DNA of 64,000 nt. It comes from Azospirillum sp. TSH64 (GTDB lineage Bacteria > Pseudomonadota > Alphaproteobacteria > Azospirillales > Azospirillaceae). Shown piece after piece: positions 25,468 to 34,332 of this stretch. The stretch covers positions 5,013,887 through 5,077,886 of the forward strand of contig NZ_LGQW01000015.1 of the NCBI RefSeq assembly GCF_003116035.1, read 5' to 3'. The notes under the pieces are model-generated. The model did not search any database. It saw nothing but the letters and a program-made list of their open reading frames with translations, and was not told the DNA's origin. The first letter of the stretch is position 1; the number at the start of each line of letters is the position of its first letter. The position numbers and the translations under genes are program-made.

Positions 25468-26395
25468 CGCGAACGACCTCAACGTCTTCCCGGTCGACGC
25501 CTGGATCCAGGACGGCGTCGCATGGATCGCGCTGAACCTGCGCCCGCTCTTCCTCGCCATCAAATGGCCGGTCGAGTATGTGCTGAACCTCAACATCTTC
25601 CTGCTCCAGGAGATTCCCTTCCTCGCCATCGTGGCGGTGTCGGTACTGCTGGCCTGGCGGCTGGCCAGCATCGGGGTGGCCTGCTTCAGCGCCGTCGCCC
25701 TGGTCGCCATCGCGGCGCTGGGCGTCTGGTCGGAGGCGATGACCACCCTGTCGCTGATCACCACCGCCATCGTCATTTGCGCCGCCGTCGGCATCCCCAT
25801 CGGCATCGGCTGCGCCCGCAGCGACCGGATGTGGGGCGTGGTCCGCCCGATCCTCGACATCATGCAGACGACCCCGACCTTCGTGTATCTGGTGCCGGTT
25901 GTGATGCTGTTCGGCGTCGGCACCGTGCCGGGCGAGGTGGCGGTGGTGACGGCGGCGGCCCCGCCGCTGATCCGCTTCACCAACCTCGGCATCCGCATGG
26001 TCGAGACCGAGATGGTCGAGGCCGGCCTCGCCTTCGGCGCCACCAAGCGGCAGCTGCTGTGGGAGGTCCAGCTTCCGCTGGCCGTGCCGACCATCCTCGG
26101 CGGCCTGAACCAGACGGTGCTGACCGCGATGGTGATGTCGGTCGTCGTCGCCATGATCGGCGCGGAAGGGCTTGGGCTGGTGGTGCTCCAGGGCCTCGGG
26201 CGGCTCGACGTCGGCCGCGCCGCGGTGGGCGGCATCGCCATCGTCCTGCTGGCGATGATGCTCGACCGCATCACCCAGAAGCTGGCCCAGCCCGGCGGCC
26301 CCGGCGGACGCCCGCTGCTCCGCAGCCTGCGCGCCCTTGTCCGCTCCAGCCGTCCGGCCACCTCCAAGCCGGCGATCTCCAGTCCGGACCAGTGA
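25460..26395 (+). CDS. Betaine-type ABC transporter permease (ProW class)
   Basis: A 311-residue inner-membrane permease with about seven hydrophobic segments. The family motif PILDIMQTTPTFVYLVPVVM (residues ~132-151) and the coupling loop EMVEAGLAFGATKRQLLWEV (~185-204) are clear. The N-terminal stretch before the first membrane helix, VDAWIQDGVAWIALNLRPLF, is also typical of ProW/OpuAB. Start overlaps the ATPase stop by 8 bases. The importer probably moves a quaternary-ammonium or related zwitterion. Confidence 0.9.
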   Translation: MLDANDLNVFPVDAWIQDGVAWIALNLRPLFLAIKWPVEYVLNLNIFLLQEIPFLAIVAVSVLLAWRLASIGVACFSAVALVAIAALGVWSEAMTTLSLITTAIVICAAVGIPIGIGCARSDRMWGVVRPILDIMQTTPTFVYLVPVVMLFGVGTVPGEVAVVTAAAPPLIRFTNLGIRMVETEMVEAGLAFGATKRQLLWEVQLPLAVPTILGGLNQTVLTAMVMSVVVAMIGAEGLGLVVLQGLGRLDVGRAAVGGIAIVLLAMMLDRITQKLAQPGGPGGRPLLRSLRALVRSSRPATSKPAISSPDQ

Positions 26396-26474
26396 TCCCC
26401 CCGGACCGCAAAGCCCGAACCGCAAGCCCCGCTCCCCCCCGAATCCCGTCCCGACCCCGATTGAGGAAACCGCC

Positions 26475-27512
26475 ATGCCCTTCTTCACAAAGTCGGTCGC
26501 CAAATCCCTCTCCGTCGCCGCCTTCCTCGCCGCGGCCTGCGTCCAGCCCTCCCTGGCCGCCGACCAGCCCGGCAAGGGCAAGACCATCCGCTACGCCCAG
26601 TCGGACAGCCTGGGCGCCAACTACGTCACCGCCCAGATCGTCACCGCCGCCTTCAAGGAACTCGGCTATTCGGTCAAGCTCAGCACGCTGAGCACGACCC
26701 TGTTCTTCCAGGCTGCGGCGCAGGGCGACCTCGACATCGCCACCGACATCAACTTCCCGCAGCGCGAGCCCGCCTTCCGCAAGGTGGAGCAGCAGGCGAC
26801 CATCGTCGGCGGCGGCCTGATCAAGGAGGGCGGGGTCAACGGCTACCTGATCGACAAGAAGACGGCCGATGCCCACCACATCACCTCGCTGGAGCAGATG
26901 AAGGACCCGAAGATCGCCGCGCTGTTCGGCAAGGGCGGCAAGGCGGATCTGGTCAACTGCGATCCCGGCTGGAGCTGCGGCGACGTGGTCGACTTCCAGC
27001 TCGACAAGTTCGGCCTGAAGGACACGGTGACCTCGGTGCGCGGCAAGTACGAACCGCTGATGGTGGAGGCGGTCGCCCGCGTCCGCCGCGGCGAGCCCGC
27101 CTTCTTCTATGCCTGGAGCCCGTCCTGGGTCACCAACACGCTGGTCCCCGGCAAGGACGTGGTCTGGCTGCCCACCCCGTTCGACGCCCTGCCCCCGTCG
27201 GTGCCCAACAAGGGAACGGCCCTGGTCAGCGGCGTGTCGGGCTGCGCCGGCGGCGCCGACCCCTGCCGGATGGCCATGGCCTCCTGGAACTGGAACACCG
27301 TCGCCAACCGGGACTTCATCGCCGCCAACCCGGCGGTCAAGGCGCTGGTCGAGAATATCGGCTTCCCGCTGCAGACCTGGGCCGGGTGGGAACGCAGCAT
27401 CAGCGAGAAGGGCGCCAGCGAAAGCCATATCCGGGCGCTGGCCCAGGAGTGGCTTTCCGCCAACAAGCCGGCCTTCGAGCAGTGGGTCGCCAGCGCCAGG
27501 GCGGCGAGCTGA
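26475..27512 (+). CDS. Betaine-type ABC transporter substrate-binding protein (ProX/OpuAC class)
   Basis: Periplasmic binding protein, 345 aa, with signal peptide (KSLSVAAFLAAACVQPSLA, cut near residue 28). Tryptophan-rich segments CDPGWSCGDVV, FFYAWSPSWV and MASWNWNTV recall the aromatic cages that hold quaternary ammonium groups by cation-pi contact in ProX/OpuAC proteins. The ligand is therefore likely a betaine, plausibly the substrate of the oxygenase block upstream. The ATG at 26475 follows GAGGAAACC. It lies 79 bases after the permease. Confidence 0.88.
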   Translation: MPFFTKSVAKSLSVAAFLAAACVQPSLAADQPGKGKTIRYAQSDSLGANYVTAQIVTAAFKELGYSVKLSTLSTTLFFQAAAQGDLDIATDINFPQREPAFRKVEQQATIVGGGLIKEGGVNGYLIDKKTADAHHITSLEQMKDPKIAALFGKGGKADLVNCDPGWSCGDVVDFQLDKFGLKDTVTSVRGKYEPLMVEAVARVRRGEPAFFYAWSPSWVTNTLVPGKDVVWLPTPFDALPPSVPNKGTALVSGVSGCAGGADPCRMAMASWNWNTVANRDFIAANPAVKALVENIGFPLQTWAGWERSISEKGASESHIRALAQEWLSANKPAFEQWVASARAAS

Positions 27513-27609
27513 GCCGACATCCAACGCTCCCCAGTTTCCACCCCCGAAGCCGCCGGCCGCCCCCGGTCAGGCCGGCTCCGGGACCGGACATCAGAGAATC
27601 GGACAGGAC

Positions 27610-28206
27610 ATGATGGACATCGGACTGCGCAAGATCTCCACCTTCATCGAGGAGACCATCGTCGAGGGCGGCAAGCCGGCCGAACGGCCGATCACCTCGG
27701 TCGTCGTCGCCGCCGTGCTGCGCAACCCCTGGGCCGGCCAGGGCTTCGTCGAGAATCTGCGGCCGGAGATCCTGCGGGTGGCCCCGGTGCTGGGGGCAGA
27801 GATGACGCGGCGCCTGGTCGCCCTGATGCCGGCCGCGCGCATCGAGGCCTACGGCAAGGCCGCGTCGGTCGGCGTCAATGGCGAGATCGAGCACGCCTCC
27901 GCCCTGATCCACACGCTGCGCTTCGGCAACATGTTCCGCGAAGCGGCGCAGGGCACCACCTTCCTCAGCTTCACCAACACCCGCAACGCTCCCGGCGCCC
28001 TGCTCGCCCTGCCGATGATCCACAAGACGGAGACCGGCAAGCGGGCGCATTTCCTGACCTCCAATTTCCAGGTTCCCGACTCCCCCGGCCCCGACGAGCT
28101 GCTGGTCGCCATCGGCGCATCGGACGGCAGCCGTGCCCATCCGCGCATCGGCGACCGCTTCCTCGACATGGAGGAGATGGAAGCGGAAAAGGCCGGCGCC
28201 CGTTGA
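27610..28206 (+). CDS. DUF1185 / 'amino acid synthesis' family protein
   Basis: A 198-residue soluble protein of the DUF1185 (AA_synth) family: IGLRKISTFIEETIVEGGKP at the N-terminus, then ITSVVVAAVLRNPWAGQG, and a conserved central AYGKAASVGVNGEIEHASALIHTLRF (broken here for length). Biochemical function is unknown; the family name is historical. Such genes commonly sit next to flavin-dependent oxygenases or amidase-like catabolic genes. Two ATGs (27610, 27613) are adjacent; either may be used. It lies between the importer and the hydroxyacid dehydrogenase and seems part of the same cluster. Confidence 0.78.
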   Translation: MMDIGLRKISTFIEETIVEGGKPAERPITSVVVAAVLRNPWAGQGFVENLRPEILRVAPVLGAEMTRRLVALMPAARIEAYGKAASVGVNGEIEHASALIHTLRFGNMFREAAQGTTFLSFTNTRNAPGALLALPMIHKTETGKRAHFLTSNFQVPDSPGPDELLVAIGASDGSRAHPRIGDRFLDMEEMEAEKAGAR

Positions 28207-28268
28207 GGCTCCAGCGCGCCCGCTCCCGCCCACGCCCGGCTTTTCGAATGGATCGAGGCTATACCGAC

Positions 28269-29216
28269 ATGCCGCTGCAACGCAGCCCGATGACGCTGCT
28301 GTTCTGTTCGGGCATCGACAATGCCGGCCTGTGGCGGGAGGCCCTGCACCGCCGCCTTCCCGACGTGACGCTGCGGGTCTGGCCGGAGGTCGGCGACCCG
28401 GACGACATCGACATGGCGCTGGTGTGGCAGCCGCCGCCCGGCGTCTTCGCCCGATTGCCCAACCTGCGGCTGGTGATGTCGCTCGGCGCCGGGGTCGAGA
28501 CGCTGCTGGCCGACCCGTCGCTTCCCGACGTGCCGCTCGTCCGCATGGTGGCGGACAGCCTGAGCGACGACATGGCCGGCTTCGTCGCCCTGCAAGTGCT
28601 GCGCTGGCATCGCCATTCCGACGAATTCGACGCCGCGCAGGCGGCCGGGGTCTGGCGCTGGCTGCCCTACCGGCCGGCCCGCGAGGTCACGATCGGGCTG
28701 CTCGGGCTGGGGGAGCTGGGACGTGCCGCCGCCGTCGTGCTGGGGGCGCTGGGGTACCGCGTCCTCGGCTGGAGCCGGTCGCCGAAGCGGCTGGACGGCG
28801 TGGAGTGCTTCGCCGGCCCCGACGGGCTGGAGGCGATGCTGCCGCGCTGCGACCAGTTGGTCTGCCTGTTGCCGCTGACCGCCGACACCCGCGGCATCCT
28901 GGACCGGCGCCTGTTCGCCCGCCTGCCGGCCGGGGCCGTGCTGGTCAATGCCGGGCGCGGCGACCATCTGGTCGAGGCGGACCTGCTCGACGCCCTCGAC
29001 TGCGGCGGGCTGGGCGGCGCCAGCCTGGACGTGTTCAGCGAGGAACCGCTGCCGGCCGGCCACCCCTTCTGGCGGCATCCACGCATCCGCGTCTCCCCCC
29101 ACAGCGCCGCCGCCACCCACCCGGCGCAGGCGGTGGAGCAGGTGGCGGCGACCCTGGCGGCCTTCCGCGACGGGCGGCCGCTGGCCAACCGGGTCGAGCG
29201 GGGGCGCGGCTATTGA
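28269..29216 (+). CDS. D-2-hydroxyacid dehydrogenase (glyoxylate/hydroxypyruvate reductase A-like)
   Basis: NAD(P)H-dependent reductase, 315 aa, of the D-2-hydroxyacid family close to GhrA. The Rossmann motif is GLLGLGELGRAAAVVLGALG (~residues 136-155), the catalytic arginine lies upstream of VNAGRGDHLVEADLLDAL, the glutamate follows in SLDVFSEEPLP, and the histidine is in SPHSAAAT. It would reduce a 2-oxoacid such as glyoxylate. The start at 28269 is chosen from a GAGG 8 bases upstream; ATGs at 28248 and 28290 are alternatives. Its stop overlaps the MFS start. Confidence 0.85.
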   Translation: MPLQRSPMTLLFCSGIDNAGLWREALHRRLPDVTLRVWPEVGDPDDIDMALVWQPPPGVFARLPNLRLVMSLGAGVETLLADPSLPDVPLVRMVADSLSDDMAGFVALQVLRWHRHSDEFDAAQAAGVWRWLPYRPAREVTIGLLGLGELGRAAAVVLGALGYRVLGWSRSPKRLDGVECFAGPDGLEAMLPRCDQLVCLLPLTADTRGILDRRLFARLPAGAVLVNAGRGDHLVEADLLDALDCGGLGGASLDVFSEEPLPAGHPFWRHPRIRVSPHSAAATHPAQAVEQVAATLAAFRDGRPLANRVERGRGY

Positions 29217-30478
29217 TGATGCCGCCGCTTCTGCCGGTGATGGCCGCCGCCGTCCTGATGCAGGCCGGCAACGGGCTGCTCCAGGCCCTGCTGCCGCTGC
29301 GCATGCAGGCGCAGGGCCTGTCGGCCGCCGACATCGGCATGGTGGCGTCCGCCTATGGCGTCGGCTTCGCCGCCGGCTGTCTGGCCGCACCCAGGGTCGT
29401 CCGCAAGCTCGGCTTCGTCCGCGCCTATGCCGGGCTGGCGGCACTGATGGCGATCCTCGCGCTTGCCCTGCCGCTGGCCGGCGGCAGCGTCGGCTGGGTC
29501 CTGCTGCGCGCGCTGACCGGCGTCGGCTTCGCCGGGCTGTTCACGGTGATCGAGGGGTGGATCGGCGCCGGAGCGCAGGACGGCAACCGCGGGCGGATCC
29601 TGGCGGTCTACATGGTCACCACCAAGCTGGCGCTGATGGCCGGCCCGCTCCTGCTCGACCCCGGCGGCGACCAGCCCTTCCGGCTGCTGATCCTGCTGAT
29701 CCTGCTGTCGGTCCTGCCGGTCGCCCTCACCCGGCCGGTCCGCCCGGCCCTGCCGACCGCAGTCTCGCTCGACCTCAGCGGGCTGTTCAGGCTGGCGCCG
29801 TCGGCCCTGGTCGGCTGCTTCGCGGTCGGGGTGGTGACCGGCACGATGATCGCGTTCGCCCCGCTGTATGGCTTGCGCATCGGCCTGTCCGAACCGGCCG
29901 CCGCCGCCCTGCTCGTCGCCCTCCAGGGCGGCAGCCTTCTCGCCCAATGGCCGCTCGGCGCGCTGTCGGACCGGCGGGACCGCCGCGTCGTGATCGCCGC
30001 CGTGGCCGCGACCGGCGCCGTCCTGTCCGCCGGGCTGGCGCTGCTGCCGGCCGGCAGCCCGGCCTGGCTGGTCTGGGCGGGGTTCGCGCTGTGGGGCAGT
30101 CAGGTTTTGTGCATCTACGCCCTGTGCGTCGCCCACGCCTGCGATGTGGTGCCGCCGGGCCGCATCGTCCCCACGGTCAGCGGCCTGCTGGTGGTCTGGG
30201 CCGCCGGAGCGATGGTCGGCCCGGTGCCGGGCGCCCTGCTGATGGACAGGCTCGGCCCGTCGGGACTGTTCGTCTACGCCGCCGCCGGCTGCACCGCGCT
30301 TGCCGCCTTCGTCCTGATCCGCCGCGCCGTGCGGGAACGGGACCGGGCGCCCGGCCCGCCGGCCTTCCGCCCGCTGCCGCCCGACAGCCTGACCGGAGCG
30401 GCGATCTCCGGCCCCCGGACAGTCCCTGACCCCTCCAGCATCGGGCCAACGGATGCCAAGCCGCCGGAAGGGCGCTGA
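29216..30478 (+). CDS. MFS transporter
   Basis: A 420-residue major facilitator protein of the YcaD/UhpC-like type with about 12 hydrophobic helices. Motif A equivalents are GVGFAAGCLAAPRVVRKLGF in the first half and PLGALSDRRDRRVVIAA in the second. It starts on ATGATG overlapping the dehydrogenase stop. The cargo is unknown; in this cluster it could export an end product or import a substrate variant. The C-terminal ~40 residues are hydrophilic and proline-rich. Confidence 0.85.
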   Translation: MMPPLLPVMAAAVLMQAGNGLLQALLPLRMQAQGLSAADIGMVASAYGVGFAAGCLAAPRVVRKLGFVRAYAGLAALMAILALALPLAGGSVGWVLLRALTGVGFAGLFTVIEGWIGAGAQDGNRGRILAVYMVTTKLALMAGPLLLDPGGDQPFRLLILLILLSVLPVALTRPVRPALPTAVSLDLSGLFRLAPSALVGCFAVGVVTGTMIAFAPLYGLRIGLSEPAAAALLVALQGGSLLAQWPLGALSDRRDRRVVIAAVAATGAVLSAGLALLPAGSPAWLVWAGFALWGSQVLCIYALCVAHACDVVPPGRIVPTVSGLLVVWAAGAMVGPVPGALLMDRLGPSGLFVYAAAGCTALAAFVLIRRAVRERDRAPGPPAFRPLPPDSLTGAAISGPRTVPDPSSIGPTDAKPPEGR

Positions 30479-30559
30479 CGTTCCGCTTTTTCCGAGTGCC
30501 GTCATCGGGTTAGAGTCGGTCGAAACTGGGCCTTCAGCCCTTCCCTTCGCCGGAGGAAC

Positions 30560-32368
30560 ATGGTCGAGACGTCGCGCATCCAGTCGCTGCGCGTGGTGGC
30601 GAGCCTGATCAATTCGGGCGGGGATCTGGCGACGGTGCTCCAGCGCCTGGTTCTGGCCGCCTGCCGCCATGCCAACTGGTCGATGGGGTCGATCATGGCG
30701 GTCGATGTCGAGCATGGCTACGCCCTGGTCGTCGTCCGCCACGACCCGACGCTGATCCAGCGCCCGCTGCCCGACCGCTGGGAGCTGGCGACCAGCCCGT
30801 CCCTGGTCGCCCTGCGGCGGAACGAGCCGATCTTCATCCCCGACGCCCGGGTGTCGGAGGAGTTCCCCGGCTATCGCCGCGAGGCCTTCGAGCGCGACTA
30901 CCACAGCGTGCTGGTCATGCCGATGAACTGCACCGACGACAGCGGCCGGCCGCTGGTGCTGAGCGTCGTGTCCCGCGGCATCATCGAGGTGAGCGAGGAG
31001 GATCTGGCCTTCATCGGCATGATCGTCCAGCTCGGCGAGATCGCGGTGGAGCGCCAGCACCGGCTGCGGGCCGAGACCCTGGCCGCCGAACGCCTGCAAC
31101 GGGCGCTGGAAGTGAACACCTCACTGCTGCGCCAGGCGCTGGAGGACGGGGCAATGGCCACCCTGCTGCCCCGCATCCGCGACCTGCTGCCCTACTCCAT
31201 CGTCATCGTCGACTTCACCGCCAACCTCGTCACCGCCGACCGGGCGCCCTGCGGCAGCGACATCGGCGACGCCGACTGGCAGGCGGCGGTCGCGGCCGAC
31301 CTCGGCCCCTCGATCATGAAGGCGGCGCGCGATGCCATCGATCATCCCGCCGCCACCGGGCTCGCCGCCACCGGAGCGACGCTGTTCTGGGAGGTCAAGG
31401 GCAAACGCATCCGGACGACGCCGCGCATCGACCCGCTGACCGCCGACGGCGAGGTGGTCGGCGTGCTGATGATCTTTCCGGGACCGCAGCCTTACGGCCA
31501 GGCCGACCAGCTCCTGCTCGACGGCATCAAGCACGCGCTTGGCATCCAGATGCTGCGCAACGTCATCCGCTTCCGGTACGAAAACCGGACAGTGACCGAG
31601 CTGTTCCTGGAACTGGTGGAGCGGCGATGGCGGGATCCGCTGGACATCGGACAGCGCGCGCTGCGGCTCGGCCTCAACCTCGACCTGCCGGCCCAGATGA
31701 TCCTGGTCGGGCTGCCCGGCCGCAGTCCGCGGGCGGTGAGTGCCGCGGCCGACCTCCAGCTCCCGGTCCAGCGGCTGCTGTCGCTGCACGGAATCGCCGG
31801 CACGCTCGTCACCGTTCCGGCCGGGCTGGTCTGCCTCGTTCCCGCCGTCGACGAGCGGAGCCATGGACCGGTCAAGCGGCTGATGGCGCAGATCGCGCGG
31901 TCCGTCGCCGACATCCTGCATGCCGAGCCGTTCGTCCTGCTGACGAGCCGCTGCATGGCCCCGCCGGACTATGCGGAGGCGTGGGAGCGCTCCTGGCGGA
32001 TGATCAGGATCGCCGAGGAGTTCGGCCGCCCCGGCGTCCTCGATGCCCGGCAGTTCGGCCCGCTGCCGATGCTGCTGGCTGCCGCCAACACCCACGAGGT
32101 GCGCGGCTATGTCGCCGACAGCATTGGCGCCCTCATCGAGTACGACCGTCAGCACGGGACGCCCTATCTGGAGACGCTGTCCGCCTATCTGAAGACGGGG
32201 TGCCGCACCAAGGCCTGCTCCGACCAGCTCGGCGTGCACGTCACCACCCTGCGCTATCGGCTGACACGCATCGAGGAGCTGTTCGGCATCGATGTCGAAA
32301 GCCCGGATCGCCGCTTCTCGGTTGAACTCGCCATTCACCTGAGCGGCGTCATCGACCGGTCCCCCTGA
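30560..32368 (+). CDS. PucR-type transcriptional regulator with GAF domain
   Basis: A 602-residue regulator. A GAF-like sensory domain spans about residues 15-165 (VLQRLVLAACRHANWSMGSI, then FIPDARVSEEFPGY), a middle region of unclear fold follows, and the C-terminus is a PucR-type helix-turn-helix (YLETLSAYLKTGCRTKACSD ... GVHVTTLRYRLTRIEELFG, ~residues 535-585). PucR proteins respond to catabolic substrates such as purines. Being last in the cluster and on the same strand, it is the obvious local regulator. GGAGGAAC precedes the ATG. Confidence 0.85.
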   Translation: MVETSRIQSLRVVASLINSGGDLATVLQRLVLAACRHANWSMGSIMAVDVEHGYALVVVRHDPTLIQRPLPDRWELATSPSLVALRRNEPIFIPDARVSEEFPGYRREAFERDYHSVLVMPMNCTDDSGRPLVLSVVSRGIIEVSEEDLAFIGMIVQLGEIAVERQHRLRAETLAAERLQRALEVNTSLLRQALEDGAMATLLPRIRDLLPYSIVIVDFTANLVTADRAPCGSDIGDADWQAAVAADLGPSIMKAARDAIDHPAATGLAATGATLFWEVKGKRIRTTPRIDPLTADGEVVGVLMIFPGPQPYGQADQLLLDGIKHALGIQMLRNVIRFRYENRTVTELFLELVERRWRDPLDIGQRALRLGLNLDLPAQMILVGLPGRSPRAVSAAADLQLPVQRLLSLHGIAGTLVTVPAGLVCLVPAVDERSHGPVKRLMAQIARSVADILHAEPFVLLTSRCMAPPDYAEAWERSWRMIRIAEEFGRPGVLDARQFGPLPMLLAAANTHEVRGYVADSIGALIEYDRQHGTPYLETLSAYLKTGCRTKACSDQLGVHVTTLRYRLTRIEELFGIDVESPDRRFSVELAIHLSGVIDRSP

Positions 32369-32410
32369 TCTCGAAAGGGCTCCGCCGGCCCCCACACCGG
32401 TCCTGCTGCG

Positions 32411-32740
32411 CTATGGCGGCGTCACCTCGATCCGGATGGAACCGAAATAGGAGGCGAGATCGTCGATGTCCGCCTCGCTCAGCGACGGGGCGACCACCGA
32501 CATCATCTCGTTCCTGCGGGCCCCCGTCTTGTAGTCGGTGAGCGCCTTCCGGAGGTAGATTTCCGGTTGCCCGGCAAGGTTGGGCGCTTCCGGAATTTTG
32601 GAAAGCCCGTCCAGCCCGTGGCAGGTCTGGCACTGGATGGCCTTCTTTCTTCCCGCCGCGGGATCTCCGGCGTGGGCGCCGGCCGCATAGACGGCCAGTC
32701 CCAGCAGGATCGGCACGCTCCACCGGTATCGCATCCTCAT
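32411..32740 (-). CDS. Small c-type cytochrome
   Basis: A 109-residue class I cytochrome c with an N-terminal signal peptide (WSVPILLGLAVYAAGAHA) and one haem site, CQTCH, at about residues 37-41. The methionine ligand is probably in the NEMMSVVAPSLSEADIDDLA stretch. It acts in the periplasm. It sits 18 bases downstream of the sugar dehydrogenase gene on the same strand and is its likely electron acceptor. Confidence 0.9.
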   Translation of the reverse strand: MRMRYRWSVPILLGLAVYAAGAHAGDPAAGRKKAIQCQTCHGLDGLSKIPEAPNLAGQPEIYLRKALTDYKTGARRNEMMSVVAPSLSEADIDDLASYFGSIRIEVTPP

Positions 32741-32758
32741 CCTCCCGGCGACTGCCCG

Positions 32759-34027
32759 TCATTGCCCATAGGAGATCCGGTAGACGGCGCCTGCGAAATC
32801 GTCCGACACCAGCAGCGAGCCGTCGGCCAGCACCGCCACATCGACCGGCCGTCCCAGATATTCGCCGTCCGAGGTGAGCCAGCCTTCGGCGAAGACCTCG
32901 GTCTTGTCCGCGGTGCCGTCCGGCTTGAGCGAGGTGAACATGATCCGCGCCCCGATGGGCTTGGTGCGGTTCCACGACCCGTGCTCGGCGGCGAAGATGC
33001 CGCCGCGGTACTTCGCCGGGAACTGGCTGCCGCTGTAGAAGGTCATGCCGAGATCGGCCGCATGCGCGTCGTATTCGACCTGCGGCGACACCGCGTCTGC
33101 CGGCGCCTGCTGGTCCTTGTATTCGACGGTGCGGACCTTGCCGCCCCCATAATAAGGGAAGCCGAAATTCAGGCCCGGCTTTTCCGCCCGGTTCAACTCG
33201 CCCGGCGGGACATCGTCGCCCATGCCGTCCACTTGGTTGTCCGTGAACCAGAGCGCCTTGTCCTTGGGGTTGAAGTCGATGCCGACGGAATTGCGCACCC
33301 CCCAGGCATAGACTTCGCGGTTCTTTCCGTCGCGGTCCATGCGGACGATGCCGCCGATCCCCCATTTCCTGTAGAGGTCGAGCTTGTCGGCCGCCGGCAC
33401 GTTGAAGGGCTGCCCGAGCGCGATGTAGAGCTTGTCGTCCGGGCCCACCCGGCACACGCGGGCGGTGTGGTTGTAGCTTTCCTCCTCCTTCGGAATGAGT
33501 TCGCCACCCTTGACCACCTGGAAGGCGGCGACGTCGGCGCCCTCATAGAAGAACTCGGCGGCGGGGAAGGTGAGCACCCGGTTCTGCTCCACGACGAACA
33601 GGAATCCGTCCTTCGAGAAGCAGACCCCGTTCGGCACCGAGAAATTGATCGTCGGCGCGAAGACCTTCACTTCGTCGGCGACGCGGTCCTTGTCCCGGTC
33701 GGTGACCGCGTAGACCTTGGTCTTGCGCGTCCCGACGAAGACAGCCACGCCCTGCGGCCCGACGGCCATGTGACGGGCGTCGGGCACGATGGCATAGAGC
33801 GCGATCTTGAAGCCCTGCGGCAGCTTGATCCGCGACAGGGTCTTGCTGATCGCCGCCGCCTTCGGACCGGATTGCGGGATGACCGGAATTTCGGTCACGT
33901 CGCCGGTGGTCTTGAATTGCTGCAACTTCTCGAGGTTGCCGGGCGGCTGCGGGTAGTCCTGGGCTCCGGCGGGCATCGTCAGGCATGCAACCGCCAGGAA
34001 AAGCGCGGTGTTCAGACCGGTCTTCAT
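32759..34027 (-). CDS. PQQ-type sorbosone/aldose dehydrogenase family protein
   Basis: A 422-residue exported beta-propeller of the L-sorbosone dehydrogenase/GdhB family. The signal peptide is NTALFLAVACLTMPAGAQ. Repeat blades such as VPNGVCFSKDGFLFVVEQNR, ARVCRVGPDDKLYIALGQPF and WGVRNSVGIDFNPKDKALWF are visible. Known members oxidise aldehydes or aldoses with PQQ and pass electrons to a cytochrome c, consistent with the next gene. The start at 34027 is set by GGGAGGA 5 bases upstream; the frame stays open further upstream to 34672 without coding character. The actual sugar is unknown. Confidence 0.88.
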   Translation of the reverse strand: MKTGLNTALFLAVACLTMPAGAQDYPQPPGNLEKLQQFKTTGDVTEIPVIPQSGPKAAAISKTLSRIKLPQGFKIALYAIVPDARHMAVGPQGVAVFVGTRKTKVYAVTDRDKDRVADEVKVFAPTINFSVPNGVCFSKDGFLFVVEQNRVLTFPAAEFFYEGADVAAFQVVKGGELIPKEEESYNHTARVCRVGPDDKLYIALGQPFNVPAADKLDLYRKWGIGGIVRMDRDGKNREVYAWGVRNSVGIDFNPKDKALWFTDNQVDGMGDDVPPGELNRAEKPGLNFGFPYYGGGKVRTVEYKDQQAPADAVSPQVEYDAHAADLGMTFYSGSQFPAKYRGGIFAAEHGSWNRTKPIGARIMFTSLKPDGTADKTEVFAEGWLTSDGEYLGRPVDVAVLADGSLLVSDDFAGAVYRISYGQ

Positions 34028-34332
34028 GATTCCTCCCATTGCATCGCTCTTTTGGTCGTCGCACGGGTTCTGGGCCCGCTTTCTTGGGTCGTCGACTGGA
34101 GCACGGCGCCAACGGCCGCAGGTGGACGCTGGCATCAGGCTTCGGCAATTCAGGATCGTCGCAACCGCTCCATGGCTCATCTCCGTTTCATTTCGGGGTC
34201 TGAACCGTGCATCGGTGCGTCTCCAGCGTAGTTGCGGGCGTGCCGGACAAACCACACCCTCGTGGAGGTAGGGCCGAGAAATTCGGGGTATCGCGATTCC
34301 TGCGCCGACCGTGGGAGCCTCGCGCCCCTGCC
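34028..34332. other. Gap without a supported gene
   Basis: 305 bases between the dehydrogenase start and the 3' end of the quinone reductase gene, both on the minus strand. It should hold the promoter of the dehydrogenase-cytochrome pair. Open frames through it have no ribosome site or recognisable domain, and I see no strong hairpin or repeat. Confidence 0.5.
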
